Source: Zingiber officinale (lineage: Eukaryota > Streptophyta > Magnoliopsida > Zingiberales > Zingiberaceae). Taken from it: DNA of 64,000 bases. The position numbers and the translations under genes are program-made. Below, in pieces: positions 62,017-64,000 of this stretch. Position 1 is the stretch's first letter. The number at the start of each line of letters is the position of its first letter. The notes beneath the pieces were generated by a model. It did no database searches and was not told the DNA's origin. It worked only from the letters and a program-made list of their open reading frames with translations. The DNA lies in assembly GCF_018446385.1 (NCBI RefSeq), contig NC_056005.1, positions 95,897,171 through 95,961,170 of the forward strand, read 5' to 3'.

Positions 62017-64000
62017 TGTAACGCCCGAAAATTCTCAAAACTATATTAGAAATATTCTATAATTATTCTGGAATTTTTAGATATTTTTCCGAAATTTTTA
62101 GAGTAGCGGAAGTAGCAAAAATAATTAGAAAGGCAAAACGGCCTAAGTGGGGATTGAACCCGAAACCTATGGTTTAGGTATAATACTAGTAACCAGTTGA
62201 ACCCAGCAGGGCCGTGCTGAAAGGAAAGGGAGGCAATTAAATTTATATTAGAGTTAGGCCGGAATTATCACTTAATATAAATAGAAAATAATTAAGTGAG
62301 GGCGATATTTTCGGTTTCCACCGTGAACTTCTTCTCCTTACCCTAACCTCACGCCGCCCGTCTCCTTTCCTCCTCCTTCTCTTGGCGCACCAAGCCAAGG
62401 GCCCTAGGAGCACCTCCCGGCAACATCAAAGGCACGAGGACGCTCCCCTCCGCGAGAGGAACGCATAGACGCGAGAAGATCGTTGAAGAGATCTCTCCTC
62501 CGTGAAACCTAGCGATTATAATCGTAAGAAATTATGAAAAGGAGGTAAGAAACCCCTCACATGCAGTATAAGTAGCTTTCGTTTGATTGCATGCCTTTAG
62601 TTTAGCTATATGCAGATTTTTCGGCGCCCAGGGTGTGTTTAAACCCTCCTCGCAGACTAGGGATCTAGTTGAGCACCTCTAGATGGGCCAGACACGTTAT
62701 TCTCCTTCAGTTGGAGGCTCTAGACGTTGTCGGGTGCCTAGAGGTGGTCTCCCTATTAGAGGGGAGAGTTGGGGCACACCAAGTGTTCGACAAAATGATT
62801 AGTGTAGCTAAATACCACCTCAGATATTTTTAACAGCTCAGTTAAATGCATTAGTAGCATTTAAATCAGTATATTAGTCTAGTTTCAGCTTACATGGGAT
62901 TACGGTCCAATGGGTGGGCTCCCACAGTCGCCTCTAGGTTCAGATAACCTAGTTCTAGGTTCAGATAACCTAGAAACAGCAAAATAAGCAACTAGTAGCT
63001 ATATTCAGTATTTTATTTTCATTGGCACTGTACTGGATTAGATATCCATTGGGTTGGGCTCCCACAGTCGTCCCTAGGTTCAGACAACCTAATAACCCTA
63101 CTAAATTCGGGACTTACAAACCCGAGTCTAGTTAGGGATGCGCGCACAGCAAAGTACAGTTGTCGGGCCTACTAGCAACATGATTATGTATTTTCACTTA
63201 TTATGATAATAGCTTTCAAACTCATAATCTAGTTATGTGATTATAGTTTAAGATCAGCACTAGCTCAGTTTTAGCTCAATTTCAGTTACAGTTTCAGCTT
63301 ATTTTCTCCTAGTTGATATCATGAGATAGCTCCATGCTTAGATTTTATTATGCATGCCATGTTTCAGTGTTTATGCCATGTAACTCCAGTATGCCATGCT
63401 TTAACAAATTCAGTGCATGTTTTCAAATAGCATTCTTTAAAAACATGTTTGCATCGTTGCATGTTTTAGTGAGGTAGATGGTTTCTTACTAAGCTTAAAG
63501 CTTACAGATACTATTTTTCCTTATACTGCAGATAAGGGTAAAGGAAAGATGGACTAGCAGAGGAAGTTGGAGGTCAATGCAGTGATGGTGTGTGTGGCAG
63601 GAACCTGGAATGAAGATCCTTAGGGAGTTTAGCAAATTGAGAACTTAGTTTCTTTTCTCAAGTACCTTTATGCACATTTAGACCTTAGAATGTTTAAACC
63701 ATGGAAGATTTGTTTAAGTTGTTAGTAATTACGTTGGAATGCTAGTTAATAGATGTTAGAACTTATTTCAATTACTTTTAGAACTCTTATGTGAGATTTT
63801 GGCACGAACTAGTGCTGAAATCAGGGTTCTGATTCAAAATCAGAAACCCAGATCGATCTACAGATCGATCAGAGTTGGGTTGTGCCGTTGGATCGGTCAG
63901 CAGACCGATCCAGTCGCGAACAGAAAGTTTATGGATCGGTCAGCCGACCGATCCAGATGCGAACAGTGGGTGCAGAAGCTCACTGATCGGTCAGCCGACC
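62017..64000 (+). repeat. 3' LTR of the Tekay-like element, cut by window end
   Basis: Starts TGTAACGCCC after GGTATGGGGGAT and tracks the 5' LTR. Near 63870-63900 its palindrome block differs from the 5' LTR by an extra GATCGGTCAGCAGACCGATC unit, so palindrome number varies between the two LTRs. Confidence 0.93.

Larger units (their letters stand above)
52622..64000 (+). mobile_element. Tekay/Del-like Ty3/gypsy retrotransposon, nested insertion, 3' end outside window
   Basis: 5' LTR 52622-54902 (first ~26 bases missing), primer site TGGTATCAGAGTA at 54906, gag, protease, RT, RNase H, integrase in gypsy order, purine tract at about 62005-62016 and 3' LTR from 62017 (TGTAACGCCC) to beyond the window. 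The TGTAACGCCCGAAAATT LTR start and the DPQDLNDN-type tail after integrase are typical of Tekay/Del chromoviruses. The coding region carries many stops and indels and is split by a 2.4-kb LTR-like insertion. Confidence 0.9.

Overview
The window is nuclear DNA of a flowering plant. The evidence is three intron-containing genes with GT-AG splice sites, an Au-type tRNA-derived SINE, and dense nested LTR retrotransposons primed by initiator tRNA-Met. The style of the repeats would suit a large-genome monocot, possibly Zingiberales, but the species cannot be fixed from the sequence alone.

Layout. 1-5590: right part of a gag-only Sirevirus-like Ty1/copia element (+), inserted into the LTR of a second gag-remnant copia element (5591-8465, -). 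8466-8870: fragment of a third, related LTR. 9488-10805: non-autonomous hAT transposon with a perfect 8-bp target duplication. 12064-18250: cytosolic-type acetoacetyl-CoA thiolase (+), 13 coding exons plus a probable alternative 14th that changes the C-terminus. 18738-26861: decayed Ty3/gypsy element (-) carrying a solo copia LTR (21966-23789). 26862-28700: no gene seen. 29161-37268: C2/VASt/GRAM membrane protein gene (-), nine coding exons, whose first intron holds an Au SINE and an internally deleted copia element. 38930-46554: complete gag-only Sirevirus-like element (-) with near-identical LTRs and a CCGCT target duplication. 47407-50741: six-exon gene (-) for a 344-residue, probably plastid, multi-pass membrane protein. 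51235-52621: long-inverted-repeat (foldback) DNA element. 52622-64000: Tekay/Del-like Ty3/gypsy element (+) split by another LTR insertion and running off the window.

How it works together. The three host genes are unrelated: mevalonate-pathway entry, lipid/membrane-contact type protein, plastid membrane protein. They are islands in repeats. The most unusual pattern is in the LTRs: four different copia LTR families each carry an array of their own short palindrome directly upstream of the LTR TATA box, and one of these palindromes (GATCGGTC..GACCGATC) also occurs in the unrelated gypsy LTR. Two of the copia families have also independently kept gag and lost pol. All functional statements rest on reading motifs and splice sites by eye; no searches were run.
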